A stretch of 64,000 bases of DNA from Rhizobium indicum (lineage in GTDB: Bacteria; Pseudomonadota; Alphaproteobacteria; Rhizobiales; Rhizobiaceae), in the NCBI RefSeq assembly GCF_005862305.2, contig NZ_CP054026.1, forward strand, positions 1 to 64,000, in the 5' to 3' direction. Positions 18,061 through 27,443 of this stretch are shown piece after piece (position 1 is the stretch's first letter; each line of letters begins with the position of its first letter). The notes beneath the pieces were generated by a model that had not been told where the DNA came from, searched no databases, and was given only the letters and a program-made list of their open reading frames with translations. A program made the position numbers and the translations under genes.

Positions 18061-18825
18061 TCACCGCGTCGTATAACCGCCGTCGATAACCAGCACTTCG
18101 CCGGTGACATAACTTGCCGCCGCCGAGCAGAGGAACAGGGCAGCACCCGCCACCTCCTCCGGCTGCCCGACGCGTCCCATCGGGGTCATGCTGCGCCAGG
18201 TCGGGAACCAGTCGGGATTTTCGATGCCGCCGCGCGACAGATCGGTTTCGATATAGCCCGGCGCGATGGCGTTGACGCGGATATTCTCGGCGGCGACCTC
18301 GCTGGCGAGGCTCTTCGTCATCATATGGACCGCCGCCTTGGAGGTGTTATAGGCGACCTGGTTCTGCGGAATATTAGAAACGATGCCCGAGATCGAGCCG
18401 ATATTGAGGATGACGCCGCCGCCCTGGCGCCGCATCGGTGCGAGTGCGGCGCGGCAAGTGCGGAAGACGGTGTCGACATTGACGGTCATGATCTCCCGCC
18501 AGATGGCATCGGAGAACTCGCCGCTGTCGCCATGAATGGCGATGCCGGCATTGTTGACGAGGATGTCGAGCCGCCCCGCCCGTGAGAGGGTCTCAGTGAC
18601 GAGTTCGTCGGCAGCAATTTCCTTCATCAAGTCGGCAGCGATGAAATCGCAATCGACGCCGGCTTTGGAGAGCCGGTCTTCCGCCGCTGAATTACGGGTT
18701 CGTCCGGTGATGATGATCTTGGCGCCCGCCTCGCCGAGCGCCTCGGCGATCGCAAGCCCGATGCCGCGCGTGCCGCCGGTGATCAGCGCAACCTGTCCGT
18801 TCAGGCGAAATCTGTCGAAGATCAT
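18061..18825 (-). CDS. Short-chain dehydrogenase/reductase
   Basis: A 254-residue classical SDR. NAD(P) motif TGGTRGIG (16-23), NNAG near 90, catalytic Ser in IGSISG and YNTSK (Tyr and Lys). Start ATG 18825 has AGAGGAAA upstream. It is the last gene of a minus-strand pentitol-type locus after a ribitol dehydrogenase and an ABC transporter, and may oxidise a related polyol or sugar. Substrate not determined. Confidence 0.85.
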   Translation of the reverse strand: MIFDRFRLNGQVALITGGTRGIGLAIAEALGEAGAKIIITGRTRNSAAEDRLSKAGVDCDFIAADLMKEIAADELVTETLSRAGRLDILVNNAGIAIHGDSGEFSDAIWREIMTVNVDTVFRTCRAALAPMRRQGGGVILNIGSISGIVSNIPQNQVAYNTSKAAVHMMTKSLASEVAAENIRVNAIAPGYIETDLSRGGIENPDWFPTWRSMTPMGRVGQPEEVAGAALFLCSAAASYVTGEVLVIDGGYTTR

Positions 18826-18868
18826 GTCCGTTTCCTCTCGGCGGTTGTTGAAGGCGATCGCACTTGCG

Positions 18869-19597
18869 TCAGATGTCCGCGCTCTGCGGCAGGATAACGA
18901 GATCGCGGATCGTAATGTTGCGTGGGCGCGTCAGCATGAAAAGCACGGCTTCGGCCACTTCGTTCGCCTCCATCAGGCCGCCCGCGGCGAGCGCCTCATC
19001 CAGCTTCTCCTGCGGCCAGTCGCTGAGAAGGGCGGTGACGACTGGGCCTGGGGCGACGGCGCCGACGCGCAAGCCATGCTTGGCCACCTGCCGCCTCAGT
19101 GTATGGACGAATGCCTGGACGGCATGTTTCGAGGCCGTGTAGATCGGTTCCCAGACGACGGGGATCATGCCGGCAACGGAACTCGTTAGGATGATGTCCC
19201 CGGTCTTGCGCTCGACCATATGCGGCAGAACGGCATGCACCGAGCGGAAGGCGGCATTGACGTTCAGGTTGAGCATCCGGTCCCAGGCATCCGGGTCGCC
19301 GCCCAGCACCTCGCCGCCGATATAGGAGCCCGCATTGGCGTGGAAGATGTCCAGCTGGCCGGCTTTTTCCAGAATCTCAGGCATCATCCGTTCGACGCTT
19401 TTCGGATCGGTGAGATCGATGACCAAGGGAATGGCGTTGGCGTCGAGTTTCGAGCAGATTTCCTTCAAGGCGTCTTCATTTCGGTCGACCAGCACGACCC
19501 GAGCGCCCGCGGCAAGCATGGTCTTGGCGCATTCAAGGCCGATACCCGACGCCGCTCCGGTGACGGCCGCGACTTTTCCAGACAGATCCTGTCCCAT
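18869..19597 (-). CDS. rbtD: Ribitol 2-dehydrogenase-like SDR
   Basis: A 242-residue SDR that closely resembles the Klebsiella ribitol dehydrogenase I know: [19 protein letters not shown] at the start, [14 protein letters not shown], the active site [19 protein letters not shown], then [18 protein letters not shown] and [11 protein letters not shown] at the end. HANAG in place of the common NNAG is a mark of this branch. It would convert ribitol to D-ribulose with NAD+. ATG 19597 follows GCAGAGGAAGAAA; the longer frame to 19687 adds no family sequence. It follows the ABC permease gene in the same direction. Confidence 0.82.
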   Translation of the reverse strand: MGQDLSGKVAAVTGAASGIGLECAKTMLAAGARVVLVDRNEDALKEICSKLDANAIPLVIDLTDPKSVERMMPEILEKAGQLDIFHANAGSYIGGEVLGGDPDAWDRMLNLNVNAAFRSVHAVLPHMVERKTGDIILTSSVAGMIPVVWEPIYTASKHAVQAFVHTLRRQVAKHGLRVGAVAPGPVVTALLSDWPQEKLDEALAAGGLMEANEVAEAVLFMLTRPRNITIRDLVILPQSADI

Positions 19598-19622
19598 TTT
19601 CTTCCTCTGCTTTCTGGTTGCT

Positions 19623-20882
19623 TTAGGCCCGGCCGTGCGAGATTCGCGATCGGCGTGCCAGCGAGTCGACGATGACGGCGACGGCAAGGACAGCGCCGGT
19701 GATCATGTATCGAAGCGATGACGACAGATCGAGAAGCGTCAGCCCGCTGGCGATCGACTGGATGACGATGATGCCGAGAAGGGCTGAATAGGCGCTGCCG
19801 CGCCCGCCGAACAGGCTCGTGCCGCCGATGACTGCTGCGGCGATGGCGTTGAGATTGACGTCGCCCGTGCCGGCCTGCTGACTTGCCGTCGCCAGCCGTG
19901 CGGCGGAGAGAACGCCGCCGGTTGCCGCAAGCAGAGCGCACATGACGAAGGCGCTCGTATAGATGCGCGAGACGTTGATGCCCGAGCGGCGCGCTGCTTC
20001 CCTGTTGCCGCCGACGGCATGCATGGAGCGTCCCCATTTGGTGCGCGTCAGCGCATAATTCATGGCGGCGGTGAGCCCGACGAAAAGGCCGAACATCCAC
20101 GGAATGCCGCGCGACTGGTTGAGATAGAACGCGACAGCCTCCAGGGCGAGTGTGATGATGACGGCGCGCAGAAGCAGCCCACGGGCCGATTTCGCCGACA
20201 GGCCTGCCGCCCGCCGGCGCGCCGAGGTGCGGTAGCTGGCGAAGAAAAAGGCAATGCCGGCGAGCGCCACCAGCAGATAGGCGACCGGGTCCGGCATGAC
20301 CATGATCTGGCCGAAACTCACGAGCCAGGAACCATAGGGAAGATTGATCGAACCGGTCGCTCCGAGGATATAGAGCTGCAGGCCGAGAACCGCGAGCAAC
20401 CCCGACAGCGTCGACACGAAACTCGGCATGCCGAAGCGGTTGAAGACAAACGCGTAGAGCGAGCCGATCAGTGCGCCGACAATCATTGCGGCGAGGACTG
20501 CCAGGACCACTGGCCAACCCTGGTTGACCCAGAAGACGCCGACCAATGCCGAGGCGAAGCCGCTGACGGAGCCGACGGATAGGTCGATCTCACCCACCAT
20601 CAGGATACAGACGATACCCAGCGAGATGACACCGACCGTCGAGCAGTCGAACAGCATGTTGACGACGTTGCTGCTGGAGAGAAACACCGGATTGAGTGCC
20701 TGGAACACCGTCCAGATGATCGCCAGGCCGACAATGACCGGCAGCGAACCGAGATCGCCGGAGCGGATGCGATCCCAAAAGGCCTGGATCGAGCCGCCGA
20801 AACTATCGTCATGGCGTACTCTCTCGTCACGCCGGTCGAGCAGCGCCGGTGCCGCCGGATCATTCTCGATAGTCTTCATCAT
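19623..20882 (-). CDS. CUT2 sugar/polyol ABC transporter permease (XylH/RbsC type)
   Basis: A 419-residue inner-membrane permease with about ten spans. Family markers: [35 protein letters not shown], then [20 protein letters not shown] and [16 protein letters not shown] near the C-terminus. Its length is nearer XylH than RbsC. The start overlaps the ATPase stop by four bases (ATGA). It is paired with a single-domain ATPase and an XylF-like binding protein, probably for a pentitol. Confidence 0.88.
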   Translation of the reverse strand: MMKTIENDPAAPALLDRRDERVRHDDSFGGSIQAFWDRIRSGDLGSLPVIVGLAIIWTVFQALNPVFLSSSNVVNMLFDCSTVGVISLGIVCILMVGEIDLSVGSVSGFASALVGVFWVNQGWPVVLAVLAAMIVGALIGSLYAFVFNRFGMPSFVSTLSGLLAVLGLQLYILGATGSINLPYGSWLVSFGQIMVMPDPVAYLLVALAGIAFFFASYRTSARRRAAGLSAKSARGLLLRAVIITLALEAVAFYLNQSRGIPWMFGLFVGLTAAMNYALTRTKWGRSMHAVGGNREAARRSGINVSRIYTSAFVMCALLAATGGVLSAARLATASQQAGTGDVNLNAIAAAVIGGTSLFGGRGSAYSALLGIIVIQSIASGLTLLDLSSSLRYMITGAVLAVAVIVDSLARRSRISHGRA

Positions 20883-21700
20883 GGCCTTCCCTCCTCGTTC
20901 GGTTGGCTTTGCGCCTGGCGGCGCGACGCACGGCGGGAGACGGAATTGTTGGATGCACCGGTGATGGCGCTGACGAGCTGCTCGTTGGACGCGTCGGGCA
21001 GCATGGTGCCATTGTTGCGGCCGAGGCGAAGGACGACAATGCGATCGGCAACGGCGCGCACATCCTCCATATTGTGGCTGATCATGATGACAGCGAGGCC
21101 GCGTTCCCGCACACGCTCGATGAGGTCAAGCACTTCGGCAGTCTGAGCAACGCCAAGCGCTGCTGTGGGCTCATCGAGCATGATCAGTTTCGGCTCGAGC
21201 AGCAGCGATCGGGCGATCGCTACCGTCTGGCGCTGTCCGCCGGACAGTGAGGCGACGGGCTCGCGCACACTTGGAATGCGGGCCGAAAGCTCGTTCAAAA
21301 GCTGCCAGGCGCGGATCTCCATGGCGACCTCATCGAGCTGATAGGGACTGAGCTCTTTGCCGAGAAAGATATTGGCGACGACGTCGAGATTTTCGCAAAG
21401 TGCCAAATCCTGGAACACCGTTGCAATGCCGAGCCCGAGAGCAGCACTTGGGCTCGGCAGGTTCACCGGCTTGCCCTCGAACAGGATCGTGCCCGAGCTT
21501 GGCTGGTGCACGCCGGCCAGGATCTTGACCAGCGTCGATTTGCCGGCGCCGTTGTCGCCCACGAGCGCCACGACCTCACCGGCATGCACATCCAGTTCGA
21601 TATCGGTGAGCGCCGACACCGCCCCGAAGTTCTTCGATATTCCGCGCAGGCTGAGGACAGGCTGACGGGAAGGGTCAGGAATATGAGAGGTTTCAGACAT
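20879..21700 (-). CDS. CUT2 ABC transporter ATP-binding protein, single domain
   Basis: A 273-residue ATPase with one nucleotide-binding domain: Walker A GDNGAGKST, signature LSGGQRQTVAIARSL, Walker B LIMLDEPTAALG and switch ISHNMEDV. Most CUT2 ATPases of E. coli carry two fused domains; this one has one, as in the rhizobial FrcA type, so it should dimerise. ATG 21700 starts just before the family sequence; the longer frame to 21823 has none. Confidence 0.88.
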   Translation of the reverse strand: MSETSHIPDPSRQPVLSLRGISKNFGAVSALTDIELDVHAGEVVALVGDNGAGKSTLVKILAGVHQPSSGTILFEGKPVNLPSPSAALGLGIATVFQDLALCENLDVVANIFLGKELSPYQLDEVAMEIRAWQLLNELSARIPSVREPVASLSGGQRQTVAIARSLLLEPKLIMLDEPTAALGVAQTAEVLDLIERVRERGLAVIMISHNMEDVRAVADRIVVLRLGRNNGTMLPDASNEQLVSAITGASNNSVSRRASRRQAQSQPNEEGRP

Positions 21701-21771
21701 TGCCTGGCCTTTCGAAAAAGCGAAAATCGGAAGCGCGGCCGGTGGCCCAGCCGCGCTTTCTCTTGGCTCGA

Positions 21772-22839
21772 TTACTTGGTGATGCCGAGCTTCTTGCAGC
21801 CGTCGGCATAGCGGCCGGTGCACAACTCCTCGGCGGTGTTGATCTTCTTGTCGATGATCTCGGCCTTGAGGTTTTCGGCAGTGACGACGGCAGGGACGAA
21901 AAGCTGCGCCGGTGTGTCGTAGAGCGTCATTTCGGCCTTCGGTGTTTCTCCGGCCAGGAGCTTCACCGCGACGTCGGCAGCGGCAGCGGCGACGATTTCG
22001 CTCGGCTTGGAAATCGTATTGTACTGATCCCCCGCGATGATCAGCTGCAGTGCAGCGATCGTCGCATCATTGCCGGTCACCGGCGGCACGGGATCGACAC
22101 CCGCTGCCTTGAAGGCTGCGATGGCGCCACCACCGGTGCCATCATTGGCGGCGACCACGCCGACGATCTGCTCGCCGAAGCGGGTGATCTGGCCGCCCGC
22201 CCATTGCTGGGCGTTCGCGGGCTGCCAGTTCGGTGTGTCGAATTCGGCAAGCGTCTTGTATCCGCCGTTCGCCAGACCCTCGTGAATGCCGTCCTTGATC
22301 AGCCCGGCAGCCGCATCGGTCGGTGAACCGTTGATCTGCAGAATGCCGCCGCCATCGGTCGGCACCTTCTGCGCCTTCAGATGCTGGACAAGCGATTCCG
22401 CAATCGCCTTGCCGATCGCCTTGTTGTCGAAGGAGACATAGAAATCGGCCTTGCCCTTCGGGATAGGACGGTCATAGGCAATGACCTTGACACCCTGGCT
22501 CTGTGCAAGCTGGACGAGCGATGCGGCGGCCGCCGAATCCACCGGGTCCAGCACGATGACCTTGGCGCCTTGCGTGATCGCCGAATTGAACTGTTGCTGC
22601 TGTTTGGCGATATCGGCATCGGCGTTCTGATAGAGAACCTTGCACGACGCGCAAAGCTTCTTCATTTCCGCGACAAAGCCCGGATGGTCGTGCTCTTCGT
22701 AGCGGGTCGAGCCCTGGTCGGGCATGAGGAATGCCACTGTCGCATCCGCAACGGCCGTTTGCGCAAAGGCGGAAGTACCGCCCAACAAGGACAGGACAAA
22801 TACCGCGGCGCCTACCGCCTTTGTTGAGAATTTCATCAT
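21772..22839 (-). CDS. Periplasmic sugar/polyol-binding protein, XylF-like
   Basis: A 355-residue type I periplasmic binding protein. A signal peptide ends near residue 25 (VFVLSLLGGTSAFA-QTAVA). Core motifs are VAFLMPDQGSTRYEEHD, IVLDPVDSAAAASLVQ, IAYDRPIPKGKADFYVSFDN and NDGTGGGAIAAFKAAG. A C-terminal pair of cysteines (LCTGRYADGCKK) could form a disulfide. Several ATGs cluster at the start; ATG 22839 is best spaced from GGAGG. The first gene after the 227-bp promoter gap, it is set by context to bind a pentose or pentitol. Confidence 0.86.
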   Translation of the reverse strand: MMKFSTKAVGAAVFVLSLLGGTSAFAQTAVADATVAFLMPDQGSTRYEEHDHPGFVAEMKKLCASCKVLYQNADADIAKQQQQFNSAITQGAKVIVLDPVDSAAAASLVQLAQSQGVKVIAYDRPIPKGKADFYVSFDNKAIGKAIAESLVQHLKAQKVPTDGGGILQINGSPTDAAAGLIKDGIHEGLANGGYKTLAEFDTPNWQPANAQQWAGGQITRFGEQIVGVVAANDGTGGGAIAAFKAAGVDPVPPVTGNDATIAALQLIIAGDQYNTISKPSEIVAAAAADVAVKLLAGETPKAEMTLYDTPAQLFVPAVVTAENLKAEIIDKKINTAEELCTGRYADGCKKLGITK

Positions 22840-23066
22840 TTCCATCTCCTCCCATTGAAAAAATTGTGTAGATTCGTGATTGCACTGTTCTGCTGTGGCC
22901 GTTCGGCTGAAGGAACGGTCGCGCTTGTCCCGACGGTTTGGCGTTTTTGAGGACAAGCATCTCCGATCGCGAGCCGCTCATCGCGTGCCCGCGTTCAAGT
23001 CAGTGTCAGTTTTTGTTCCTCCTCCTTGTCCTCCCTCGTCCCTTGGATCGTGCTCGTTCGGCTCCT

Positions 23067-23951
23067 CTAGGCCGCCTTTGCCACGTTGATATTGTCACCC
23101 AACAACCGTCGGAAACGGGAAGGCGTCATGCCTTTTTCCGCGAGAAACTGCCGGTTGAAGTTGGACAGATTGTTGAAGCCGACCTCGAAGCAGATATCGA
23201 TGATCGATGCGTGCTCATCGCTCATCAGGATCTGGCAGGCGAGATTGATGCGCAGGCGTTTCACATACTGTACCAGCGACATGCCGGTATGACGGCGGAA
23301 TGCGCGCGAAAAGGCGCCGGTCGACTGTTCGGCGATCGCCGCGAGATCGGCTTCGTCGAAGGATTTTGTCAGGTTCTCTCTGATATAGGCGAGCGCCTTG
23401 TTGATGCCGGCCGACATGTAGCCCGACGGATCGGGCAGATAGCTCGGACTGGCAAGGAACTGGGCATCGTGCGCCCGACTGAGCAGGCCGATGATCATCA
23501 TGAAGAGCTCGATGCGGCGCACACCGTGGGCCTGCTGCACCTCATTCATCAAAGGAGCAACCTGCCGGCTGGTATCGGCGCCGAAGAGCACACCGCGGCG
23601 GGAGGCTTCGAGAACAGGTTCGAAGGGGCCGAGTTCGGCCAGCACCTTCATCGTATCGCTGATGAAGCCCTCGCTGAACTGGATGAGCTGGCATCGAAGC
23701 GGAATGCTTGAGCCCTTCGGGACATCGCTGATCCAGTTGTGGGGAAGATTGGGACCAGCAAGAACGAGATTACCAGGCTCGAATTCGCCGATGAAGTCGC
23801 CGACGAAATACCGTCCTGTCGTCGCCACGACGAGATGAAGTTCGTATTCCGGGTGAAAATGCCAGCGAACCGTATGGTATGGATAACCGTGCGCCTTCGT
23901 CGCGAAAGATTCGCCCGGCCTGATCTGAATGACTTCCAAGTCAGGTTCCAT
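23067..23951 (-). CDS. AraC-family transcriptional regulator
   Basis: A 294-residue regulator. N-terminal cupin-like sensor domain (HGYPYHTVRWHFHPEYELH, GDFIGEFEPGNLVLAGPNLPH) and C-terminal double HTH (FDEADLAAIAEQSTGAFSRAF, then VGFNNLSNFNRQFLAEKGMTP). ATG 23951 follows GGAGGAGACA; the longer frame has no family sequence. It lies just upstream of the pentitol ABC genes on the same strand and is their probable activator. Confidence 0.88.
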   Translation of the reverse strand: MEPDLEVIQIRPGESFATKAHGYPYHTVRWHFHPEYELHLVVATTGRYFVGDFIGEFEPGNLVLAGPNLPHNWISDVPKGSSIPLRCQLIQFSEGFISDTMKVLAELGPFEPVLEASRRGVLFGADTSRQVAPLMNEVQQAHGVRRIELFMMIIGLLSRAHDAQFLASPSYLPDPSGYMSAGINKALAYIRENLTKSFDEADLAAIAEQSTGAFSRAFRRHTGMSLVQYVKRLRINLACQILMSDEHASIIDICFEVGFNNLSNFNRQFLAEKGMTPSRFRRLLGDNINVAKAA

Positions 23952-24151
23952 TGTCTCCTCCTCCGAGGACGGTTCCAGGCCCGCCAGCCAAATTCCCTTT
24001 TTGGCTTTATTGTTGAAGGGAGTGTAGTGGGCTCTTGTCACGCCCGCCACCACGATTCCCGGCTAAAACCGATACTTTTTTGACAATTGACGCTGCGCAG
24101 CCGGCGTAAAGACGACAGCAATCCGCATTGCACATCGTTCAAGAGCGTTCC

Positions 24152-24910
24152 TCAGGCGGCCAAGGCGGCAATGACGTTTCTAACCAGCGCAGAGGAGGAC
24201 AGCCGGCTCGTGGCGCAGCTCGGGGAGCCGATCGCACCGACACGGACGGAAACGCCGCCGCGGGCATTGGCGACCGCAAACATCGACTCGTCGGTCAGAT
24301 CATCGCCGATGGTAATCGGGGAGCGGTTCTTGAACGGGTCGGACTGGAAAAACCGCTCCAGCGCATCGCCCTTGCTCGACCGTGCCGGACGCAGTTCGAA
24401 TACCATCTTGCCGAGCTGCAATGCCCAGTTCGGCCCGGCGAGCTCCGCATAGTAGTGCATGCGGTCTTCGAGCACCTTTTCATACTCGGGCGCGAGCCGG
24501 TAATGGGCGGCAACGGCCGCACCTTTATCCTCGATCAAGACTCCAGGATAGTGCTCGGCTTCCGCGGTTAGCGCATGCTTCAGCGCCTGAAATTCAGGTG
24601 TCGCCTCGATCGTCTGCATTCCAGCGGCGTTCCTGATTTCCGCGCCGTGCAGGCCTGCTGTCGGAAATGCAAAGGGCTTGAACAGCTCGTCTGCATAGGC
24701 AAGTGATCGTCCTGTGACCAGCGCCAGGGCACCGCCGAGCTTGTTCGACAGGCGATGAAGTTGTCCGGGAAGCGCCTCTGGGACCTCGATCGCATCCGGC
24801 GTGGGCGCAAGATTGAGCAGCGTCCCGTCGATATCGAGAAACATCGCCCAGTGATCCGGCTCTTCCAAGACCAGTGAAAGCATTTCCTGAGTAGCGTCGT
24901 CGTCCTGCAC
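24152..24910 (-). CDS. otsB: Trehalose-6-phosphate phosphatase-like HAD protein
   Basis: A 252-residue HAD-superfamily phosphatase. Motif I FLDIDGTLLNLAPTPDAI, motif II VTGRSL, a cap with HGAEIRN and motif III/IV ITIGDDLTDESMFAVAN match OtsB, which dephosphorylates trehalose-6-phosphate. GTG 24910 has GGAG six bases upstream and is preferred; TTG 24931 would add seven residues. No otsA synthase lies in the window, so its substrate supply must come from elsewhere. Divergent from a ROK-domain gene. Confidence 0.8.
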   Translation of the reverse strand: MQDDDATQEMLSLVLEEPDHWAMFLDIDGTLLNLAPTPDAIEVPEALPGQLHRLSNKLGGALALVTGRSLAYADELFKPFAFPTAGLHGAEIRNAAGMQTIEATPEFQALKHALTAEAEHYPGVLIEDKGAAVAAHYRLAPEYEKVLEDRMHYYAELAGPNWALQLGKMVFELRPARSSKGDALERFFQSDPFKNRSPITIGDDLTDESMFAVANARGGVSVRVGAIGSPSCATSRLSSSALVRNVIAALAA

Positions 24911-25055
24911 GGCATTCTCCAAACTCTGCAACCATGGAACCTAGGTCGCCGGCCGACAAGGACAAGGTGGCTTTTCAGACTCCGGAACATCCAGAGGCTA
25001 GTCCGCGTTGTATCTCGCCGCCCGTTCGAGCACTCGCGCCGTAGAAGGTACATTG

Positions 25056-26141
25056 ATGGCCAAAAGCAGTTCCGATCCCCGTGATGAGGTCAATGCCCCG
25101 CTGGCACATGGCGCTCTAAACCTGCCATTGGTGACGATCGACGACTACAACAACGAACTGCGTGACAAGGATGGTTTCGTTGGCGACAACGCAAACAAAA
25201 AGACGTTCCAACAGAAGCTCGACGATTGGAGAAAACGCATCCGCAAGGTCGGAGACGACCCAATCGGCAAGACCGCGACGGAGAAACTCTCCAAGAAAAA
25301 AATCGATGCTATTTTGAAGGGCGATGATTTGGAGGCGGCGGCGTTGGTCATGGGGGCAGTCGAGGATTTTGCGCAAGACTTTGCCGATGTGATCGGAAAG
25401 TTTCTGAAGGACAAACGCTGGGGAAAGACAGAACGTATCGTCGTTGGCGGCGGCTTCCGTCGGAGCCACTTTGGCGAATTGGCGATCGCCAGGACCATGG
25501 TCATTCTCAAAGCGGCCGGCGTCGACGTCGAAGTCGTGCCGATCGTTCACCACCCCGATGAGGCCGGGCTGATCGGCGCGGTCCACCTGATGCCGCGCTG
25601 GATGTTCAAAGGTCACGAGGCGATCCTGGCCGTCGATATCGGCGGCACGAACGTTCGCGCCGGCGTCGTTCAATTCGGAAAGGACGATGTGCCGAATTTT
25701 GCGGATGCAAGCGTCTGGGAATCCGCCATCTGGCGTCATGCCGACGATGAGCCAAGCCGGACTGCGACCATCGAGAAGTTGGCCGCGATGTTGCGGGATC
25801 TGATCGGCAAGGCCGAGAAGGCCAATCTCAAGCCGGCACCCATCATCGGGATCGCATGCCCCGGCATCATCAAAGCCGATGGCTCCATCGAACGCGGCGG
25901 ACAGAACCTGCCGGGCGGAAACTGGGAGAGCGACAGCTTCAACCTTCCCGCCGCACTGATGAAGGCCATTCCGGAGATCGGTGACGACAGCACATTCGTG
26001 ATGATGCACAACGACGCCGTCGTGCAGGGATTGTCGCAGATCCCTTTTATGAACGACGTGTCGAGATGGGCAGTGCTGACCATCGGCACGGGGTTGGGCA
26101 ATGCGCATTTTACGAATCGCGAGGCAACGAAGGCGCGATAG
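25056..26141 (+). CDS. ROK-domain protein with long N-terminal extension
   Basis: A 361-residue protein. The C-terminal part from about residue 190 has ROK sugar-kinase features: VDIGGTNVRAGVV (phosphate loop), IIGIACPGII, MMHNDAV and LTIGTGLGNAHF. The N-terminal 190 residues are unusual for ROK: a charged helical stretch (KKTFQQKLDDWRKRIRKVG) and then VVGGGFRRSHFGELAIA, which may be a second nucleotide-fold lobe. The canonical ROK zinc motif is not obvious, and the protein ends soon after GTGLG, so kinase activity is uncertain. ATG 25056 follows a GAAGG site. Its target is unknown; divergent from otsB. Confidence 0.65.
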   Translation: MAKSSSDPRDEVNAPLAHGALNLPLVTIDDYNNELRDKDGFVGDNANKKTFQQKLDDWRKRIRKVGDDPIGKTATEKLSKKKIDAILKGDDLEAAALVMGAVEDFAQDFADVIGKFLKDKRWGKTERIVVGGGFRRSHFGELAIARTMVILKAAGVDVEVVPIVHHPDEAGLIGAVHLMPRWMFKGHEAILAVDIGGTNVRAGVVQFGKDDVPNFADASVWESAIWRHADDEPSRTATIEKLAAMLRDLIGKAEKANLKPAPIIGIACPGIIKADGSIERGGQNLPGGNWESDSFNLPAALMKAIPEIGDDSTFVMMHNDAVVQGLSQIPFMNDVSRWAVLTIGTGLGNAHFTNREATKAR

Positions 26142-27285
26142 TGGAATGCCTGCCTCGTGCAACTCTGCAGGCAGGAACGCGGGCTCGGCCGCCGCCGTGC
26201 CGCATTATGGTAAATAGCAGGTAAACAAGAAGGAATTCCGTAGACGGAAGCGAACTCGCCAATAGGTTCCGCTAGGAAAGATGGCCGCTTTGCGAAACAT
26301 GGAGGTGAGATCTGGTCGATCGGGCTGGCAACAATGTCTGCGAACGCACGATCGTTACCAGCACTGTCGATGATACCCGCCGAAACCTGATTCGCCTAGC
26401 ATGCGCTGTTCTCATCGTCGCGGTTAAGGACGCCCCGGGATGTAGGCAACCTTATTCGCGCTCAACTGCGGCATGTGATTAGACTGGTGCCATCGACCTG
26501 GCCTGGCGATTATCGGATCTCCGGACAAGCGAACCGCAACCCCTTGACGCCAGCCGCCCCTCTGCATTCCACCGACTTTGATCGGCATGAAAATTCCGGC
26601 TGCAGCTCCCCTCCCCCGATGGTCCGCAGCAGCAACGCGCCCCTATAGTAAGACCCACATCGGAGTCTCGGAATTCTGCGATGCCGCATGATCCGAGACA
26701 GCCCGGTTCGCCGGTGCCGGCAAGATAGGCCCCTTCATGGCAGGCCGCTTCTGCGCGCCACTCTTCGGTCCCCGCGCGCGGAAGCGATCCGAGACGGCGA
26801 GCGTCGCTGCCGAAGGCGCATTTCAGAGCGGCGCTTGCAGATGGAGGTCTCCCCTCCCCTTTCCCGCGTCGCATCGGAAAAGATGGTGATAACGCCGACG
26901 GGCGGTTCTCGGCAGGTTCAAATTGCGCTTATCTCTACGGCTTCACGCAATCGATGCGCAGACGAAAGATGGATGATGAACTTCAAGGGAATAAGCGCTC
27001 CGCTCAATGCCGGCCGTCTCGAACAAATGCTCGGCCTTGCTCAGCCACGCCGCGTTGCCGAAACCCAAGACGCAAAAGACAAGGCCTCCGGCAGCGAATC
27101 CGTCCGCGGGCTGGAAGCGGAAAATCTGTGCCGTTCGTCTGCCTATAAATGAGAAACGGATTGCCTGATCCGGCATGCCCAAGCGGCGGATGTTGTCCTC
27201 CAGTGAGTCGGTAATGGAGTTCTGCCGTATTGAAATATGCTGAGATGCGCTGAGGGTGGCCGTCGATGGATGCGGACACGGCGGC
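26142..27285. other. 1.1-kb region without a supported gene upstream of repA
   Basis: Only arginine-, cysteine- or serine-rich competing ORFs occur on both strands (for example 26479-26874 minus and 26688-27152 plus), with no recognisable family. It probably holds decayed sequence and control DNA for replication. No insertion sequence ends are seen. Confidence 0.5.
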
Positions 27286-27301
27286 ATTGTCAGCTGACAA
27301 T
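27286..27301. other. parS-like palindrome 1, upstream of repA
   Basis: The perfect 16-bp palindrome ATTGTCAGCTGACAAT fits the repABC centromere pattern GTT-N4-GC-N4-AAC except for the outermost bases. It starts 158 bp before the repA ATG. RepB probably binds here for partition and for control of the operon. Confidence 0.8.
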
Positions 27302-27443
27302 TGAGCTAAGATTCCGGAATTCCACGTGATTTTTTCATCGAATCCAGTTTGTTATCCATTGGCTAACCAAGAAATCGCTTGACGGAATCGGCAGACTCAC
27401 GATCATTTGCGCAAAATGACCCGATTTATCAGGATTTGCGTGA

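Noticed and set aside
26479..26874. Arg/Cys-rich minus-strand ORF upstream of repA
   Set aside because: No family features and an odd composition; the region looks non-coding.
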